Of a stretch of 64,000 nt of DNA, positions 57,092 to 64,000 are shown in pieces. Each line of letters begins with the position of its first letter. Within the stretch, counting starts at the first letter, position 1. Source of the stretch: CBDFNN01 sp965250215 (GTDB lineage Bacteria > Bacteroidota > Rhodothermia > Rhodothermales > DATKEJ01); the NCBI GenBank assembly GCA_965250215.1, contig CBDFNN010000004.1, positions 2,914,001 through 2,978,000 on the forward strand, read 5' to 3'. The position numbers were made by a program, and so were the translations under genes. Below the pieces are notes generated by a model. That model saw only the letters and a list, made by a program, of their open reading frames with translations. It was not told the DNA's origin and did not search any database.

Positions 57092-58671
57092 TACATGTCA
57101 AAGACCTTCCAAATCCTGAGGACCTCTATCCTATCAAGAGAGCTCTACTATCCGTTTTCGACAAGACGGGCCTAGTAGAATTTGCGCAGGTTCTGAGTTC
57201 ATTTGGAGTGGAGTTAATTTCCACAGGCGGCACCAAACGAAAACTTCAGGAGGCTGGCCTTGAGGTGAAAGATGTTTCAGAGCTCACTGGTTTCCCTGAA
57301 ATGCTTGATGGCCGCGTTAAGACCTTGCATCCTCTCGTCCATGCTGGGCTTCTTGCTAGAAAGACGGATAGTGAGGACATGAAGCAACTCACTGACCAAG
57401 GTACCAGCCCTATCGATCTTGTTGTCGTAAACTTGTACCCATTCGAAGAAGCCATTTCGAATGGTGAAGTAAACGATGCAATCGCCATTGAGAACATCGA
57501 CATAGGCGGACCTACTATGCTTCGGTCAGCTGCCAAGAATTTCTTTTTCACAGCCGTAGTTAGCTCCTCTAATGACTACAAATGGATTGCCGAGGAACTC
57601 GCAAGTAATTCGGGTGCTCTTTCCCTTAGTACCCGTAGAATGCTTGCCGGAAAGGTTTTCGAATTGACAGGTCAATACAACCAAGCCATTTCCAAATATT
57701 TCGGTGTCACGATTGAGGCATCTTCGAATAATTATCAGATTGATCTCCCCCGATACCAAGAACTCCGCTACGGCGAGAACCCTCACCAAACGGCTACCTT
57801 TTATGGCAAGCCAGACGAGATCTTTGAAAAGCTGCATGGAAAGGATCTTTCCTTCAACAATATGCTGGATCTAAGCGCAGCGTTATCCATTCTTGACGAA
57901 TTTAGTAGTGCCGATCCGACGATTGCGATTCTAAAACACACAAACCCTTGTGGCGTCGCACAAGCTAGCTCTCTACTTGAGGCCTACAACAAAGCCTTCG
58001 CAACAGATCGGCAATCGCCATTTGGTGGAATCGTCATTGCGAACAGAGCAATGGACATGGAGACAGCACAAGCAATAAATGAGGTATTTACTGAAATTAT
58101 TATTGCGCCAGACTTTGAGGACGAGGTATTGGAGTTCCTAATGAAGAAAAAGAATCGACGTCTAGTTAAGTCTAAGAGTAAAGGAAGAGTGGGCATCGTA
58201 GATGTTCGAACTGTTGCAGGTGGTCTTTTAGTTCAGGAAAAAGATCCCAGTCTAGCAAGTTCTGAAGAGTTTAGGGACAGCCTGACAGTGGTTACAAATC
58301 GACATCCAACTCCTTCAGAATTAGACGATTTAGAATTTACTTGGAGAGTCTCCAAACACGTGAAAAGTAATGCAATCGTCTACGGAAAGAATCGAGCGAC
58401 TTTAGGTATTGGCGCCGGCCAAATGTCCAGAATTGATGCCAGTGAGATTGCTGTCGCAAAAGGTAAAAAGTCCGCTTTGGACTTCGACAAGTGTGTCGTA
58501 GCTTCCGATGCATTCTTTCCCTTTAGTGACGGGCTTCTAGCAGCAGCCGATGCAGGCGCAATAGCAGCAATTCAACCCGGTGGATCTGTACGAGATGACC
58601 AAGTAATTGAGGCCGCAAACGAAAGAGGAATGGCAATGGTCTTCACCGGTCGGCGTCATTTCAGACATTAG
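57088..58671 (+). CDS. purH: Bifunctional AICAR transformylase/IMP cyclohydrolase
   Basis: A 527-residue bifunctional enzyme for the last two steps to IMP. An N-terminal MGS-like IMP cyclohydrolase domain (about 10-200, LISTGGTKRKLQE, MLDGRVKTLHP) and a C-terminal AICAR transformylase domain (about 215-527, LRYGENPHQTATFYG, LKHTNPCGVA, QPGGSVRDD). Overlaps purN by 4 bases. Ends 67 bases before mreB. Confidence 0.97.
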   Translation: MIHVKDLPNPEDLYPIKRALLSVFDKTGLVEFAQVLSSFGVELISTGGTKRKLQEAGLEVKDVSELTGFPEMLDGRVKTLHPLVHAGLLARKTDSEDMKQLTDQGTSPIDLVVVNLYPFEEAISNGEVNDAIAIENIDIGGPTMLRSAAKNFFFTAVVSSSNDYKWIAEELASNSGALSLSTRRMLAGKVFELTGQYNQAISKYFGVTIEASSNNYQIDLPRYQELRYGENPHQTATFYGKPDEIFEKLHGKDLSFNNMLDLSAALSILDEFSSADPTIAILKHTNPCGVAQASSLLEAYNKAFATDRQSPFGGIVIANRAMDMETAQAINEVFTEIIIAPDFEDEVLEFLMKKKNRRLVKSKSKGRVGIVDVRTVAGGLLVQEKDPSLASSEEFRDSLTVVTNRHPTPSELDDLEFTWRVSKHVKSNAIVYGKNRATLGIGAGQMSRIDASEIAVAKGKKSALDFDKCVVASDAFFPFSDGLLAAADAGAIAAIQPGGSVRDDQVIEAANERGMAMVFTGRRHFRH

Positions 58672-58738
58672 GGAACCGAACGTATTTTTATTTTTATTTC
58701 AATTGACTCACCGTCAAATACTTACGCTATCCATCTAA

Positions 58739-59755
58739 ATGGGTCTATTTTCATTATTTAGTACAGACATAGCTATTGACCTCGGAACGGCCAATACACT
58801 CATCTATGTCAAAGACAGAGGAATTGTCCTCAACGAACCTAGCATTGTTGCCGTTAATCGGTCAAATCCAAATGAGGTCCTCGAAATAGGGGCTAGTGCT
58901 CTTCAGATGCATGAACGAACCCATCAAGAAATTGTAACAGTTCGACCTTTGCGTGATGGGGTTATCGCTGACTTTGAAAGTGCCGAGCAACTCATTCGTG
59001 GACTTATCCAAAAAATTCAAAAAGGTTGGTATACCTCAATCCGTCGCATGGTTATCTGTGTCCCGAGTGGAATTACGGAGGTTGAAAAGCGAGCCGTGCG
59101 AGATTCAGCAGAGCATGCAGGAGCTCGACAAGTATATCTTGTAGACGAGCCCATGGCAGCCGCCATAGGAATCGGACTAAACGTGCATGAGCCTGTTGGA
59201 AATATGGTTGTCGACATTGGTGGTGGTACAACGGAAATTGCAGTGATTGCTTTGTCTGGAATTGTTGTGGACGAGTCTATTAGATCTGGCGGCGATGAAC
59301 TTGACCGAGCTATTGTCCAGTACTTCAGAAAACATCACAACTTGTTGATCGGTGAACGAACGGCCGAATTGATTAAGAAAGAAATCGGAAGTGCTTCGGT
59401 ATTAGATCCTGAGTTAGAGCTTTCTGTAAAGGGAAGGGACCTTGTCACTGGCATTCCAAAGATCCGGACTATTTCGTCGGAAGATGTTAGAGAGGCCCTG
59501 AAAGATACTGTTTCCCAAATCGTAGCTGCTGTAACTCGAGCGTTAGAAAGAACGCCACCAGAACTTGGTGGAGATGTCCTAGAAAGAGGCATTATGCTAA
59601 CCGGTGGAGGAGCACTTTTGAAAGGCATGGATAATCTTATTCGATCAAGAGTGGAGCTGCCGGTGTATGTGGCTGAGGATCCTCTAACTGCTGTAGCAAG
59701 GGGAACCGGAAAGATTCTGGAAGACGTAGAGTCCTACTTAAAAGTGTTATCGTAA
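58739..59755 (+). CDS. mreB: Rod shape-determining protein MreB
   Basis: A 338-residue actin-like cytoskeletal ATPase forming membrane filaments that direct side-wall synthesis. Phosphate-1 motif IDLGTANTLIYV, the phosphate-2 VVDIGGGTTEIA and the adenosine motif LTGGGALLKGM are intact. The upstream 67 bases contain TTGAC-N5-GTCAA (58703-58717), a possible operator. It heads the mreB-mreC-dacB cluster, so the cell is probably rod-shaped. Confidence 0.97.
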   Translation: MGLFSLFSTDIAIDLGTANTLIYVKDRGIVLNEPSIVAVNRSNPNEVLEIGASALQMHERTHQEIVTVRPLRDGVIADFESAEQLIRGLIQKIQKGWYTSIRRMVICVPSGITEVEKRAVRDSAEHAGARQVYLVDEPMAAAIGIGLNVHEPVGNMVVDIGGGTTEIAVIALSGIVVDESIRSGGDELDRAIVQYFRKHHNLLIGERTAELIKKEIGSASVLDPELELSVKGRDLVTGIPKIRTISSEDVREALKDTVSQIVAAVTRALERTPPELGGDVLERGIMLTGGGALLKGMDNLIRSRVELPVYVAEDPLTAVARGTGKILEDVESYLKVLS

Positions 59756-59786
59756 TTCAATTCCTAAAGTCTAAGATAAACGAAAA

Positions 59787-60611
59787 ATGATCCAGGTTTG
59801 GGTCAGAATAAGGGAATGGTTGCTGTTGATAGTTCTTGTTGTCAGCAGTCTCTTGGTAATGATTAATCATAACCAAGCCATGGTCAAAGCTTTGAAAAGG
59901 GTTTCTTTGCAATTGACTTCCTCTGTGGAAAGTCGATTTGCTTGGACAGGTAAATATTTGAGAGCTCTCAACGATAACGAGGAGCTAAGACGGGACAATA
60001 TAAAATTAGCAAGTCAGCTAGCCTTACTGAGGGAAGCGGCCGAGCAAAACACAGAGTTACACTCTCTTCTCGGGACCCGTGAAAGTACACCTTATCCCCT
60101 TTTAGCTGCCCGAGTCGTGAACAGAGATGTCACGAGGCAAAAAAACACATTCACCATAGACAAAGGTAAAGAAGACGGACTCCAGGAGGGCATGGCTGTC
60201 GTCAACGACAAAGGTATCTTGGGCAAAATAGTTTTGACAAGCAATGCATTCTCCATTGTTCAGTCTTATCTCAACGTGGACTTTCGGGTACCCGTCGCAA
60301 TACAATCAAGTCGGACTTGGGGAATCGTCCGATGGGAGGATGTGAGGAGAGATTTACTAGTTCTTGATTATATCAGCAAAACTGAAGAAGTCAACAAGGG
60401 TGATCTCGTCGTGACTAGTAGTAGCGACGTATTTCCACCCGGCATTCCTGTTGGTCGAATTGACTCTGCACATGTCAAAGCGGGACAAAATGACTGGCAT
60501 ATCTATATAAAACCAACGGCGCCAATACAAAAAGCTGACTACGTTTTCATAATTATGGAAATCCTAGCGCCAGAAATAGAAAAATTGTCAGCACAACTGG
60601 ATGATAACTAG
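59787..60611 (+). CDS. mreC: Rod shape-determining protein MreC
   Basis: A 274-residue bitopic periplasmic protein linking MreB and the wall-synthesis complex. One N-terminal helix (about 12-28), a coiled coil (about 60-95, NEELRRDNIKLASQLALLREA) and the C-terminal beta domain (about 110-255, RVVNRDVTRQKNTFTIDKG). It lies 31 bases after mreB. The following gene encodes DacB rather than MreD, the usual partner. Confidence 0.94.
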   Translation: MIQVWVRIREWLLLIVLVVSSLLVMINHNQAMVKALKRVSLQLTSSVESRFAWTGKYLRALNDNEELRRDNIKLASQLALLREAAEQNTELHSLLGTRESTPYPLLAARVVNRDVTRQKNTFTIDKGKEDGLQEGMAVVNDKGILGKIVLTSNAFSIVQSYLNVDFRVPVAIQSSRTWGIVRWEDVRRDLLVLDYISKTEEVNKGDLVVTSSSDVFPPGIPVGRIDSAHVKAGQNDWHIYIKPTAPIQKADYVFIIMEILAPEIEKLSAQLDDN

Positions 60612-62148
60612 CATGTACTCTATCGGCAATTTCATATTGGTAAGAAGCCTAGTCCTAGGTCTTTTTCTGATTGGTGTATCTGCTTTCCCCTCTGAACACC
60701 TGCTTGCACAATCTAAAAGCGCGAAGAAAATTGCGGATGAAATCGAGTCGATTCTCAGTCAAGTGGATTTCTCCAACGCATTTTGGGGTATTCGGATAAT
60801 TGATCTTAAAAACGGAGAAGAGCTTTACGGCCGCAACGCAGGAAAAAGTCTAATCCCTGCCTCAAATCTCAAACTTTACACTACAGCTGCCGCATTGGAC
60901 CAGCTGGGTCCAGACTTTCAATACGCAACAGACGTCTTCATTGATGGCCCCATACAAAGCGGAATATTAAATGGAAATTTGATAGTCAAAGGCTCAGGAG
61001 ACCCTAGCATCGGATCGCGCTTTTTCGAAGGTGATCACGAAAGTGTATTTAGGTCTTGGGCTCAGGAAATACTGAATGCAGGAATTCGACATATCGAAGG
61101 AGACATAATTGGCGACGATGATATTTTTGCTGACGAGCCACTCGGTCCGGGTTGGAGTTGGGACGATGAATTATTCTATTACTCCGCTGAGGTTGGCGGA
61201 TTGGTTTACAATGAAAATTGCGTCGACTTTGACATCGTGGCCTCAACCTTGGATAGCCCCGCAACGATCGAGTGGTTTCCTAAAACCAGCTATGTCACCG
61301 TTCTAAATGAGACAAGAACTACAGCTCGTAAAACCTCAATAGATGAAGGCTACTACCGTCAGCGAGAAGGGAATGATTTTCGGATCTCCTCCTTAGTCCC
61401 ACTTGGAAAAACGGACAATGAGTCCTTAACAATCTATAACCCTAGCAAGTACTTTGTGCATGTCTTGAGAGAGGTCTTGGTCTCGGAAGGCATCGTCGTT
61501 TCTGGCCAAGCCGTTGACGTTGACGATCTGTCCATCAAGCCATTCTATAAGAACGAAACCTATCAAAAATTACTGACCCACAAGTCCCCTCCTCTTTCAG
61601 TCATTGTAAAGCAGATCAACAAGGACAGTAATAATCTACTTGCTGAACAGGTTCTGAAGTCGATTCCCATCTACTCAACCCTAGCACATCAAAACAATAT
61701 CAGCGGTCCGGCCACTTTTCGCCAAGGAGTTCGAGCCGCAAAGCACTCCCTAGTTAAAGCACTCGTAGATACGGCACGGATTGTAATGGTTGATGGTTCT
61801 GGTCTTTCGAGATTGAATTTGGTTACCCCAGAAATGACTACGGAGCTCCTTCGATTCATGTGGAATCATGACAATGAGAAGGTAAAACAAGCATTCATCG
61901 ACTCCCTTCCCATCGGAGGCGTAGATGGCTCGCTAAAGTACCGGTATCGAAAAGGTGCGGCTAGAAAAAAAGTGAAGGCAAAGACAGGTTTCGTTTCTCA
62001 TGCGAGGACTTTGAGCGGCTATGTACCTTCAAAAAATGGCAAACAATTAGCATTTTCTCTGATGGCCAATCACTACACGATAGATACGCGAGAGGTAAAC
62101 AACGTGCAAGATCAGATAATTAACTTCCTTGCGAAGACGAGACTGTAG
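60601..62148 (+). CDS. dacB: D-alanyl-D-alanine carboxypeptidase/endopeptidase (PBP4 type)
   Basis: A 515-residue PBP4-class peptidase that trims or cleaves cross-links in peptidoglycan. All three penicillin-fold motifs are intact: Ser88-x-x-Lys91 (PASNLK), Ser343-x-Asn345 (DSNN) and Lys461-Thr-Gly463 (AKTG). A signal peptide covers about the first 37 residues (HLLAQ). ATG 60601 overlaps mreC by 11 bases; ATG 60613, two bases after the mreC stop, is an equally good start. Its position after mreC suggests coordination with side-wall elongation. Confidence 0.94.
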   Translation: MITSMYSIGNFILVRSLVLGLFLIGVSAFPSEHLLAQSKSAKKIADEIESILSQVDFSNAFWGIRIIDLKNGEELYGRNAGKSLIPASNLKLYTTAAALDQLGPDFQYATDVFIDGPIQSGILNGNLIVKGSGDPSIGSRFFEGDHESVFRSWAQEILNAGIRHIEGDIIGDDDIFADEPLGPGWSWDDELFYYSAEVGGLVYNENCVDFDIVASTLDSPATIEWFPKTSYVTVLNETRTTARKTSIDEGYYRQREGNDFRISSLVPLGKTDNESLTIYNPSKYFVHVLREVLVSEGIVVSGQAVDVDDLSIKPFYKNETYQKLLTHKSPPLSVIVKQINKDSNNLLAEQVLKSIPIYSTLAHQNNISGPATFRQGVRAAKHSLVKALVDTARIVMVDGSGLSRLNLVTPEMTTELLRFMWNHDNEKVKQAFIDSLPIGGVDGSLKYRYRKGAARKKVKAKTGFVSHARTLSGYVPSKNGKQLAFSLMANHYTIDTREVNNVQDQIINFLAKTRL

Positions 62149-62155
62149 ATGGTAT

Positions 62156-62169
62156 TTGGTCTTTGGTCC
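62156..62169 (+). repeat. Left arm of 14-bp inverted repeat
   Basis: TTGGTCTTTGGTCC, the exact reverse complement of 62394-62407. Built of a GACCAA-type 7-mer motif in the opposite orientation to the array before hslV. Confidence 0.75.
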
Positions 62170-62332
62170 TTTGTCCGCAGAATTTGTTATTCCCCCTCGT
62201 CGATTGTGATCATTTAATCTGCCTTCAATAGGATCTCTAGTCTAGATCAATGGCCGATATTCCGATTGAGCCAATCCCAAATCGAACCTAGACTTCTGAT
62301 CGTAGTATTTCACCACGGAGTCTAGCCACCAA

Positions 62333-62371
62333 GATTCCTAGTTATGTAGCCAGGAATCCGGACTTTTTTTT
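62333..62371 (+). terminator. Possible rho-independent terminator
   Basis: A 7-bp stem (GATTCCT at 62333-62339 with AGGAATC at 62352-62358, 12-base loop) is followed after 5 bases by eight T residues (62364-62371). The stem is AT-rich with a large loop, so it is only moderately convincing. It would end dacB transcription, leaving hslV to start from an element inside or near the repeats. Confidence 0.35.
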
Positions 62372-62434
62372 ATGACCAAGGCCCAACTACTAAGGACCAA
62401 AGACCAACTACCTATGACCAAGGACCAACAACCA
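62372..62434 (+). repeat. 21-bp tandem array (3 units plus partial) in frame with hslV
   Basis: Three 21-bp units begin at 62372, 62393 and 62414 (ATGACCAAGG..., AGGACCAAAG..., ATGACCAAGG...), with a partial fourth at 62435 (ATGACCAACC). Twenty-one bases is seven codons, so the array reads in frame with hslV as MTKAQLL, RTKDQLP, MTKDQQP, MTNRIRS. Units 1, 3 and 4 each supply an in-frame ATG. Confidence 0.8.
62394..62407 (+). repeat. Right arm of 14-bp inverted repeat
   Basis: GGACCAAAGACCAA, the exact reverse complement of 62156-62169. The pair encloses about 252 bases; this arm lies inside the second unit of the 21-bp array. Confidence 0.75.
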
Positions 62435-62992
62435 ATGACCAACCGAATTCGATCAACCACTGTGATCGGTGTAATTCACAACGGCCAAGTCGCTATCGGT
62501 TCTGATGGTCAAGCCACCATGGGCGATACAGTCATGAAGTCAAAAGTTAACAAGCTTCGAAAGCTACACGACGGAAAATATATTGCAGGTTTTGCCGGCG
62601 GAACCGCAGATGCCTTTACACTTTTTGAGCGATTCGAAGCAAAACTCAAGGAATTCAACGGAAAGCTTGAACGATCAGCGGTAGAACTGGCCAAAGACTG
62701 GAGAACCGATAGGTACTTGCGAAAACTAGAGGCCCTGCTGGCTGTCGCTTCGCATGACAAATTGCTCCTAATTAGCGGAACTGGAGACGTCATCGAGCCC
62801 GATGATAATATTGTCGCTATTGGTTCTGGCGGCAACTATGCACTTTCAGCCGCAAGAGCCTTGAAATCAATCGATTCAAACTCAGACATATCGGCTCGTG
62901 AAATCGTAGAAAGAAGTCTGCAAATTGCCGCAGATATTTGTATCTATACAAATCACAACAGAAATATTCTGGAATTACCCGCCAGCTCATAG
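62435..62992 (+). CDS. hslV: ATP-dependent protease peptidase subunit HslV
   Basis: A 185-residue threonine peptidase of the HslUV proteasome-like complex. The catalytic Thr region TTVIGVIHNGQVAIGSDGQ (Thr8 here) aligns with the mature N-terminus of E. coli HslV, followed by ATMGDTVMKSK. Thus a short leader (MTNRIRS) must be removed to expose Thr. ATG 62435 is preferred; the frame also opens 63 bases earlier (62372) through a 21-bp repeat array that would lengthen the leader by 21 residues. The usual partner hslU is not adjacent. Confidence 0.92.
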   Translation: MTNRIRSTTVIGVIHNGQVAIGSDGQATMGDTVMKSKVNKLRKLHDGKYIAGFAGGTADAFTLFERFEAKLKEFNGKLERSAVELAKDWRTDRYLRKLEALLAVASHDKLLLISGTGDVIEPDDNIVAIGSGGNYALSAARALKSIDSNSDISAREIVERSLQIAADICIYTNHNRNILELPASS

Positions 62993-63105
62993 GATTTCGA
63001 AAAGAGAGCGTTCCTAAGATGGCGTATTTATTGTTTTTAAATATACCTCGAACTAAAGCACTTTTATAAGCCACTAGCTACAGTTCAAGTCTTTCCACTG
63101 CCTCA

Positions 63106-64000
63106 ATGACAGATGATCGAGTACGTGGTGCGATCTTTATTGATTTGCACGACGTGTTACCCCACTTAGAATCGGAGTCAAGAGATCCTGTCAGGGATCT
63201 AGAAGAACTTATCGATTCAACGCGAGCCTTTCTCACAAGAAAGGTAGACACCCATGTAGTTAGAACGACAATTTACGCAGATCTTGAAGTTCTTGGAGAA
63301 TCTGGGTATCCGAAATTGGCAGATCGACTTTATAGACGCGGTGTGGAGAGCAGCTATGTTTGTCTGCGATATGAGAGTCTTGATACAAACCTGAGCATGG
63401 CTCTGGACATTTGCAAGACTATCTATCAGAGAGAAGACATTGGCCGAATTGTCGTGATTTCGGGATCCCGAGAATATATTCCCCTTTTTCGTTCGATACA
63501 GGGAGCAGGAATTGTTGGGACTCTTATTTCATTTGCCGAAGAGCTACCAGCCGCCCTAAAAGTCACAGGTTCATTTGACACTTTTATTTCTGCAAACGAT
63601 CTAATAAAGGGACGTGATCTTTCTTTCGGTCGAAAAGACGAAAGTCCAAGCCAAGCGCAAACTTTCGGATCCAACGATTTCCACGAGGTAAAGAAACTTC
63701 CATACGATATGGATCGAGAAGCTCTACGAATTATCGAATTAAATTTCGGTCACTACGAGGAGGTTTACCTTTCACCACTTCTGCGAAAACTTTCGGAAAC
63801 CATTGATCCAGATTCCGGTCATGAACCAAAGACTGTGATTAGCGATCTGAATCGAAATGGTGCTATCCGATTGGAAAAACGCCGTGGGGAGAAATACGAC
63901 TATACTGTCCTTATCGTCAATAGCAGTCATCCCGACGTTCTAGCTGTCCGCGAGGAAGTTGCGGAAGCCAGAATTGCGGGCTATCACAAAGAAGACGACG
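63106..64000 (+). CDS. NYN-domain-like protein with altered active-site motif, cut by window end
   Basis: Open from ATG 63106 to the window end (298 codons). Residues 1-160 fit the NYN (PIN-like RNase) fold: AIFIDLHD (Asp13, Asp16), a long helix, YADLEVL, LDTNLSMALDI (Asp93, Asp101) and VVISGSREYIPLFRSIQGAG. The last normally reads SGDSDF; here the acidic pair is Ser121 and Glu123. Residues about 180-200 are a polar linker, and about 215-270 (YLSPLLRKLSE, VISDLNRNGAIRLEKR) look like a winged helix. It follows hslV by 113 bases. Family assignment is by pattern only. Confidence 0.7.
   Translation, partial: MTDDRVRGAIFIDLHDVLPHLESESRDPVRDLEELIDSTRAFLTRKVDTHVVRTTIYADLEVLGESGYPKLADRLYRRGVESSYVCLRYESLDTNLSMALDICKTIYQREDIGRIVVISGSREYIPLFRSIQGAGIVGTLISFAEELPAALKVTGSFDTFISANDLIKGRDLSFGRKDESPSQAQTFGSNDFHEVKKLPYDMDREALRIIELNFGHYEEVYLSPLLRKLSETIDPDSGHEPKTVISDLNRNGAIRLEKRRGEKYDYTVLIVNSSHPDVLAVREEVAEARIAGYHKEDD

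Larger units (their letters stand above)
62149..62434. other. Repeat-bearing spacer between dacB and hslV
   Basis: This 286-base spacer has no convincing gene. It contains a perfect 14-bp inverted repeat at 62156-62169 and 62394-62407, an imperfect palindrome at 62232-62248, a terminator-like hairpin with T-run at 62333-62371, and a 21-bp tandem array at 62372-62434. It looks like an inserted or expanded element. Confidence 0.55.

Noticed and set aside
58703..58730. Sigma-70-type promoter before mreB (TTGACT with a downstream -10)
   Set aside because: The best -10 candidate matches poorly and the spacing is irregular; Bacteroidota use different promoter consensus.
1..64000. CRISPR arrays, transposases, integrases or prophage genes
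   Set aside because: No regularly spaced direct repeats of CRISPR type and no recognisable mobile-element proteins were seen.

Overview
This window reads as a piece of core chromosome from a Gram-negative member of the Bacteroidota/Rhodothermota/Balneolota group. The evidence is TonB-dependent receptors with N-terminal carboxypeptidase-like repeats, a TonB receptor paired with a DUF4249 lipoprotein, a sigma/FecR/STN-receptor cassette, two C-terminal type IX-like sorting tails (an LRR protein and a choice-of-anchor-B protein), TamB, and many lipoproteins. Base composition looks moderate by eye (not computed). The carotenoid genes resemble those used for acylated carotenoid glycosides such as salinixanthin of Salinibacter, which favours the Rhodothermota/Balneolota side; that placement is inference. 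I see no tRNA, rRNA, CRISPR array, insertion sequence or prophage.

Layout. 1-6128 (-): a partial penicillin-binding protein 1C with the alpha-2-macroglobulin it is classically paired with. 6220-13001: a large M14-like peptidase, TatD, and a LytS-type kinase/LytTR regulator pair. 13009-19225: a secreted plant-type LRR protein, an SRPBCC protein, a DUF819 membrane protein and a secreted choice-of-anchor-B protein. 19258-22969 (-): a TonB receptor/DUF4249 outer-membrane pair. 23186-27211 (-): thrC, thrB, an unknown lipoprotein and an MnmM/YtqB-like methyltransferase. 27284-36082 (+): aroB, tamB, rnr and a SdiA-regulated-like lipoprotein. 36188-40691: a lipoprotein with cryptic M14-like metal-site residues, a second DUF819 protein, and a FecA-like receptor behind a strong palindrome. 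40930-43464: an M3 peptidase and WbqC. 43632-48057 (+): a sigma/anti-sigma/STN-receptor cell-surface signalling unit. 48229-51915 (+): a carotenoid tailoring cluster (hydratase-like, CrtB, acyltransferase, glycosyltransferase). 51919-53981: a LapA-domain protein, a small membrane protein and a secreted amidohydrolase. 53993-55408 (-): a cytochrome-c/beta-propeller lipoprotein. 55548-58671: ldcA-purN-purH, overlapping genes. 58739-62148: mreB, mreC and a PBP4-type DacB where mreD is often found. 62149-62992: an unusual repeat-bearing spacer followed by hslV. 63106-end: a NYN-like protein cut by the window edge.

The most interesting points are the in-frame 21-bp repeats at the 5' end of the hslV frame together with a perfect 14-bp inverted repeat in the same spacer, the compact gene set for an acylated carotenoid glycoside (with a glycosyltransferase whose N-terminal membrane helix precedes any normal start codon), the palindromic DtxR-like operator before a FecA-like receptor, the cryptic M14-like lipoprotein, and the NYN-like protein with altered acidic residues. 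Most of the rest is ordinary housekeeping and envelope biology.
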